A stretch of 64,000 nt of DNA from Caulobacter sp. (GTDB taxonomy: Bacteria; Pseudomonadota; Alphaproteobacteria; Caulobacterales; Caulobacteraceae), in the NCBI GenBank assembly GCA_029866155.1, contig JARWZW010000005.1, positions 1-64,000 on the forward strand. The letters are read 5' to 3'. The position numbers and the translations under genes were made by a program. This document shows positions 60,573 to 64,000 of the stretch, one piece after another; the first letter of the stretch is position 1, and the number at the start of each line of letters is the position of its first letter. The notes beneath the pieces were generated by a model. That model worked only from the letters and a program-made list of their open reading frames with translations, was not told where the DNA came from and ran no database searches.

Positions 60573-61547
60573 TCAGTTTGCGATGGCCACGAAGCGTTTC
60601 GCCAGAATGCCGTCGGCCTGGGCCATGATGTTGCGGACAACCTCGGCGCAGGTCGGCACATCGTGGATCAGAGCCTGGCTCTGGCCCGTGGTCCAGATGC
60701 CGCCATTCAGATCACCATCGCGCAGCACGTTATTGCGGCCCCGGACGCCTGCCATCAGCTCCTTCACGTCGGCGAACGACTTGGTCGGGTCCTTCTGGAT
60801 CTCCGCCACCTGCTCCGAGATGGCGTTGCGAGCGACCCGGGCGGTGTTCTTGAGGGAGCGACCCACCAGCACTGTGTCCCGCTCGGTGAAGTCCACGATC
60901 TGCTGCTTCACGGCCGGGTGAATCTGAGCCTCTACCGTCGCACAGAAGCGGGTTCCCATGTTGACGCCTTCGGCGCCAAGAGCAAGCGCGGCGACCAGGC
61001 TGCGCCCGTCGGCCATGCCGCCGGACGCGATCACCGGCACGTCCACTGCATCCACCGTCGCCGGCAGAAGCACCACGAGGCCGATATCGTCCTCGCCCGG
61101 GTGACCAGCACATTCGAAACCGTCGATGCTGATCACGTCCACGCCGTGGCGAACGGCAGAGACCGAATGCCGGACGGAGGTGCACTTGTGGATCACCTTC
61201 ACGCCCGCCTCCTTGAAGCGGGGCAAATGGTCCACCGGCGCGCGTCCCGCCGTTTCAACTATTTTGATGCCGGACGCGATGATGGCTTCGCGATAGTCGT
61301 CATAAGGGATCGGGTTGATCGACGGCAGCAACGTCAGATTTATGCCGAAGGGCTTGGAGGTCAGGGCCTTGGTCTTCTCGATTTCCGCCAGCAGGGCCTC
61401 GCCCGACGGGAACATGTGAGCGGTAATGAAGCCCAGTGCCCCGGCATTGGCCACCGCCGCCACCAATTCGCCAAAGCCAACCCCGGTCATCCCCCCCATG
61501 ACGATGGGCGTTTCGACCCCGAACATCTCCGTGATACGCGTCTTCAT
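60573..61547 (-). CDS. Nitronate monooxygenase-family FMN protein
   Basis: A 324-aa TIM-barrel flavoprotein of the NMO / 2-nitropropane dioxygenase superfamily. FGVETPIVMGGMTGVGFGELVAAVANAGALGFITA holds the FMN-binding N-terminal region; FECAGHPGEDDIG and VIASGGMADGRSLVAALALGAEGVNMGTRF carry the phosphate-binding loops. Some relatives oxidise nitronates, others act on unsaturated or quinone-like substrates, so the reaction here is unproven. ATG 61547 is 34 bp after the enoyl-CoA hydratase stop, indicating a shared transcript. The longer upstream frame overlaps that gene and is not used. Confidence 0.9.
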   Translation of the reverse strand: MKTRITEMFGVETPIVMGGMTGVGFGELVAAVANAGALGFITAHMFPSGEALLAEIEKTKALTSKPFGINLTLLPSINPIPYDDYREAIIASGIKIVETAGRAPVDHLPRFKEAGVKVIHKCTSVRHSVSAVRHGVDVISIDGFECAGHPGEDDIGLVVLLPATVDAVDVPVIASGGMADGRSLVAALALGAEGVNMGTRFCATVEAQIHPAVKQQIVDFTERDTVLVGRSLKNTARVARNAISEQVAEIQKDPTKSFADVKELMAGVRGRNNVLRDGDLNGGIWTTGQSQALIHDVPTCAEVVRNIMAQADGILAKRFVAIAN

Positions 61548-61581
61548 GATTCGATTTGCCTGAGCTCGCCGTCGTTGAACT

Positions 61582-62418
61582 TCATTTACCGCGGAAATTC
61601 GGGGCCCGTTTTTCCCTGTAGCTGGCCACGCCCTCGCGGAAGTCTTCAGTCCGGGTACACAGGTCCTGTTCCTTGTCAGCATCGGCAAAGCCCACATCAT
61701 AGGGGTCATCCAAGGCTGACCAGACCTGCGCCTTCATCGCTGCGAGCGCGCGGGGGGCCGATTGAGATGCAATCTGCCGGGCGTAGGCAGTCACGTGTTC
61801 ACTCAGAGCGTCGTCTGCCAGGACGGTGTTGACGATGCCAAGCCGTTCAGCCTCGACGCCATCAATCCGTCGGGCAGAATAGAGAAGGTCAAGCGCCCGG
61901 GCGGAGCCGATCAGACGTGCCAGCAGCCACCCGGAGCCCTTTTCCGCCGGCACGCCCAGACGGGCGAAGGTGGCGTTCATCACTGCGGACCGGGCAGCGA
62001 AGCGGATGTCGCAGTGAAGGGCGAGGATGAAGCCCCATCCGAACGCTGGGCCGTTGATCGCGGCGATCGTCGGCTTGCGGGAGGTGATCAATTCATTCCA
62101 TCCGCCCGAGAAGAACCGTGACAGATCCGGTCCGACCTCGTCTCCCCATTGCGGAGGCGCGTCATCCTCTGCTGTCGAGAGTGCGTCGGAGGATCCGCCA
62201 GCTCCAATGACACCCAAATCAAGGCCCGCGCAGAACCCGCGCCCCGCGCCTGTGATGACGATCACCCGGCATTCGGGATCGGCGGCCGCGCGCCGGACAG
62301 CCGTGAAGAAGAGCTGCAACATGACCGGGGTGAGCGCATTCAGCTTCTCCGGCCGGTTGAAGGTGATCGCGGCCACGCCGTGATCCACGCTGTAACCGAT
62401 CTGATCGTGCTCACTCAT
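61582..62418 (-). CDS. Enoyl-CoA hydratase/isomerase family protein
   Basis: A 278-aa crotonase-fold protein: IGYSVDHGVAAITFNRPEKLNALTPVM, VIVITGAGRGFCAGLDLGVIG (first oxyanion-hole region), KPTIAAINGPAFGWGFILALHCDIRFAARSAVMNATFARLGVPAEKGSGWLLARLIGSARALDLLYSARRIDG (second region, with the Glu of PAEKG), and AERLGIVNTVL. It hydrates or isomerises enoyl-CoA and probably works with the dehydrogenase of this cluster. The operator-like palindrome lies 65 bp upstream of ATG 62418. Confidence 0.92.
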   Translation of the reverse strand: MSEHDQIGYSVDHGVAAITFNRPEKLNALTPVMLQLFFTAVRRAAADPECRVIVITGAGRGFCAGLDLGVIGAGGSSDALSTAEDDAPPQWGDEVGPDLSRFFSGGWNELITSRKPTIAAINGPAFGWGFILALHCDIRFAARSAVMNATFARLGVPAEKGSGWLLARLIGSARALDLLYSARRIDGVEAERLGIVNTVLADDALSEHVTAYARQIASQSAPRALAAMKAQVWSALDDPYDVGFADADKEQDLCTRTEDFREGVASYREKRAPNFRGK

Positions 62419-62479
62419 CCTACTTTCCCTGGTTGGCGGCGCAGTCGGCATGACGGGGCCCGAACCATTGCAAAACATC

Positions 62480-62503
62480 AAAGCGAATATCATTCGCATA
62501 TTG
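62480..62503 (-). promoter_or_regulatory. Candidate TetR operator, copy 2
   Basis: GCGAATATCATTCGC at 62483-62497 is a perfect inverted repeat (GCGAAT, ATC, ATTCGC). On the minus strand it matches operator copy 1 at 22 of 24 positions. It lies 65 bp upstream of the enoyl-CoA hydratase start, a similar distance to copy 1 from the dehydrogenase. Confidence 0.75.
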
Positions 62504-62504
62504 A

Positions 62505-62782
62505 CCTGTGAAGCCCCCCTTTTCTGCCAGTTGACCGCAGGATGTGAGCGCCTGGCCTCGACGTCGCTGGCTGCGTTACCGTTGCGAGGATGTTCACCTC
62601 GGCATCTTGCCAGGATGCAGACCTTGCCAACGGCAACTGAGAGTCAGGATGCGCCGATCAACTGCTTCTAAGCGAACGTCCGCTCACCACGCCTTGCCGA
62701 AGTTAGGAGGGTCTGCTTCCGGGTAGAAGCGCAGCTCTGTCCGCCCTCAGCCCGACGGACGCCAGATGTCAGAGTCTGTCCG
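62505..62782. other. Gene-free flank, right side of the catabolic module
   Basis: About 280 bp without a supportable gene, though two short plus-strand frames are open. GGTCTGCTTCCGGGTAGAAGC near 62711 resembles the TCTGCTTT-containing text of the left flank. I see no clear function; it may be decayed coding DNA or the edge of an inserted segment. Confidence 0.4.
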
Positions 62783-63223
62783 CTAGGCCATCACGTCCAG
62801 CACCACGCAGCCGGCCCAGACCATCAGGACCAGGGTGGACAGGGAAAAGACCAGGAACCGGACCGGCACGAGATTGACCGTGATCTGGATCAGGCTGTGG
62901 ACCACCCGCAGGGCGACATAGGCCCAGGCCAGGCCGGCGGTGAAGCTGCTCTGCTGGCCCAGCAGATAGGTCAGGAAGGCCAGCGCGTAGAACAGGGTCG
63001 GCTGTTCCATCAGGTGGTTGTAGTTGTTGGCCACCTGTCGGACGCCGTCCGGCAGGCTGTCGAGGCTGCCGGGGAACCGGGCGGCCTGGGGCGGGATCTT
63101 CGCCTTGCTGATGGCCGGCAGTCGGGTGGCGTACATCCAGACCCAGACCACCAGGGTCCAGAGGATGAGGGCCATGGCCGCAGCCAGCACCGATCCAAAC
63201 AGCGGCAGTCCCTGGAATGTCAT
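62783..63223 (-). CDS. MAPEG family membrane protein
   Basis: A 146-aa protein with four hydrophobic helices: VLAAAMALILWTLVVWVWMYATRL, a second around LMEQPTLFYALAFLTYLL, a third in FTAGLAWAYVALRVVHSL and a fourth in FLVFSLSTLVLMVWAGCVVLDV. VANNYNHLMEQPTLFY is the MAPEG signature (N-x-x-E-x-x). Such proteins are related to microsomal glutathione transferases and to eicosanoid enzymes; bacterial functions are mostly unknown. It precedes the arylsulfatase fragment's downstream edge by about 85 bp on the same strand. Confidence 0.9.
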   Translation of the reverse strand: MTFQGLPLFGSVLAAAMALILWTLVVWVWMYATRLPAISKAKIPPQAARFPGSLDSLPDGVRQVANNYNHLMEQPTLFYALAFLTYLLGQQSSFTAGLAWAYVALRVVHSLIQITVNLVPVRFLVFSLSTLVLMVWAGCVVLDVMA

Positions 63224-63307
63224 GTCGCGCCCTCCCCCGGCGTCATTGAAGATGCGCAGGCTAGAAGAGAAGCAGGCGAGGTCAAAGGGGTGTTGCGGCC
63301 CGGCGGG

Positions 63308-64000
63308 CTATTGCCGCGCCATTTCCGCCGCCGCCAGGCTCTCCCCGTCCAGGGCCTGGTCCTCGTCCATGACCACCGTCACCTTGCGCAGCAGGCCGCT
63401 GAACTGGAACGGCGCCGGATAGTCGGCGACCGGGCTGCCCCGGTCCAGGCCGATATCCAGGCCCGACCAGGAGATGAAATTGTGGAAGGCCAGGGGTGTC
63501 GAGACGGTTCCGGCCGGCTGCCCGTCGATCAGCAGGGTCAGGCGTCGCTGGCCGGACTCTGACCGGACGGCCACCCCCAGCCGTCGCCAGCCGGGCTCGA
63601 CTGGCCTGTCGGACTTTAGCCGGACCAGGGTTCCGCCGATATTCATCACATGCTCGAGCCGGTCCCGGCGCAGGAACAGGCTGTAGCCGCTGGTGGCGTC
63701 GCCATGGGCGATCAGCACGCCCTGGTCCCCGGCGGACAGGCGGACATCGGCCTCGATGCGATAGGAGCGGCTGCGGACGTCCGGCGCCACATCGGTGGGG
63801 ACATGGCCCATGCCCCTGTGGAAGACGAACTGCTTGCGGGCGCCATGCACCCGGGCGGCGTTTTCAGCGAACCGGGCGGCGAACCGGTCGTCCAGGGGCA
63901 GGACCTTGAACCGCTCGGCCTCGGCCCACCAGAGGTCGATCATCCGGGCCAGACGGTCGGGATGGACCTCCGCCAGGTCCTCTGATTCCGAGAAGTCCTC
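63308..64000 (-). CDS. Arylsulfatase, C-terminal part (5' end outside window)
   Basis: The frame is open to the window edge, and the first visible residues, DFSESEDLAEVHPDRLARMIDLWWAEAERFKVLPLDDR, are the typical sequence after the catalytic domain of sulfatases. About 210 residues follow, with FHRGMGHVPTDVAPDVRSRSYRIEADV and a beta-sandwich-like C-terminal domain (GVLIAHGDATSGYSLFLRRDRLEHVMNIGGTL), as in bacterial arylsulfatases such as AtsA of Pseudomonas. The formylglycine-bearing catalytic site (C/S-x-P-x-R) is outside the window, so activity cannot be judged. Substrates would be sulfate esters. Confidence 0.8.
   Translation of the reverse strand, partial: EDFSESEDLAEVHPDRLARMIDLWWAEAERFKVLPLDDRFAARFAENAARVHGARKQFVFHRGMGHVPTDVAPDVRSRSYRIEADVRLSAGDQGVLIAHGDATSGYSLFLRRDRLEHVMNIGGTLVRLKSDRPVEPGWRRLGVAVRSESGQRRLTLLIDGQPAGTVSTPLAFHNFISWSGLDIGLDRGSPVADYPAPFQFSGLLRKVTVVMDEDQALDGESLAAAEMARQ

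Noticed and set aside
28-64000. CRISPR arrays, integrases, transposases and phage genes
   Set aside because: No regularly spaced short repeats of CRISPR type and no recombinase, transposase or phage structural motifs were seen on either strand.

Overview
This is high-GC chromosomal DNA from an alphaproteobacterium, most likely Caulobacterales (Caulobacter / Phenylobacterium / Brevundimonas relatives). The assignment is inferred from gene content and order, not a database search. The main clues are ChvI-ChvG joined to a minimal HprK, a mannose-type EIIA and HPr; hemC divergent from tsaD; two TonB-dependent receptors; SapC, DUF6065 and DUF3422 proteins; and short palindromic REP-like elements. 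No phage, transposase, integrase or CRISPR array was seen.

Layout. 1-4.4 kb: hemD (cut by the window edge) and hemC, divergent from tsaD-gpsA, then YciI and Rieske genes and tRNA-Gly(GCC). 4.4-9.6 kb: DUF6065 gene, an uncertain low-complexity ORF, a YbaK/ProX deacylase, a thioredoxin-TPR protein, a LON-domain protein, a Trm112-like protein and a UbiH-type hydroxylase. 9.6-13.1 kb: the regulatory operon chvI-chvG-hprK-EIIA-HPr. 13.3-18.2 kb: a large uncharacterised protein, an OmpA-type gene broken by one in-frame amber codon, and a CPA2 antiporter. 18.3-20.1 kb: a small copper-type group (DUF2946, a decayed PepSY-TM gene, PCu(A)C chaperone). 20.2-30.4 kb: acyl-CoA synthetase, M13 peptidase, hisS-hisZ-hisG, pgi and a small secreted protein. 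30.3-38.9 kb: DsbD-type reductase, an NADP-dependent oxidoreductase with a hotdog protein, SapC, a MaoC hydratase, a TonB receptor with a Zur-like box, and a class A acid phosphatase. 38.9-45.8 kb: GNAT, agmatine-to-putrescine genes, and a second TonB receptor divergent from a GT39-type glycosyltransferase with two Pho-box-like repeats between them. 45.9-50.7 kb: msrA, recR, ybaB, an SDR, dnaX and the SRP RNA.

51.1-56.5 kb is the most unusual part. Three related long repeats (A, B, C), all in one orientation, separate a hybrid histidine kinase and a DUF3422 gene, giving A-kinase-B-DUF3422-C-nudC. Copy B supplies the last codons of the kinase and copy C begins on the DUF3422 stop codon. B and C are about 500-bp direct repeats around DUF3422, so recombination could delete or amplify that gene.

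57.5-62.8 kb looks like an inserted catabolic module: a TetR regulator, an acyl-CoA dehydrogenase, and an enoyl-CoA hydratase / nitronate monooxygenase-like / GST operon on the other strand. Two nearly identical palindromes lie in front of the dehydrogenase and the hydratase, suggesting that one TetR protein controls both. Gene-poor DNA flanks the module. The window ends in a MAPEG protein and the C-terminal part of an arylsulfatase. Functions are assigned from motifs read in the sequence; start codons were chosen by Shine-Dalgarno match and family N-termini and are marked where unsure.
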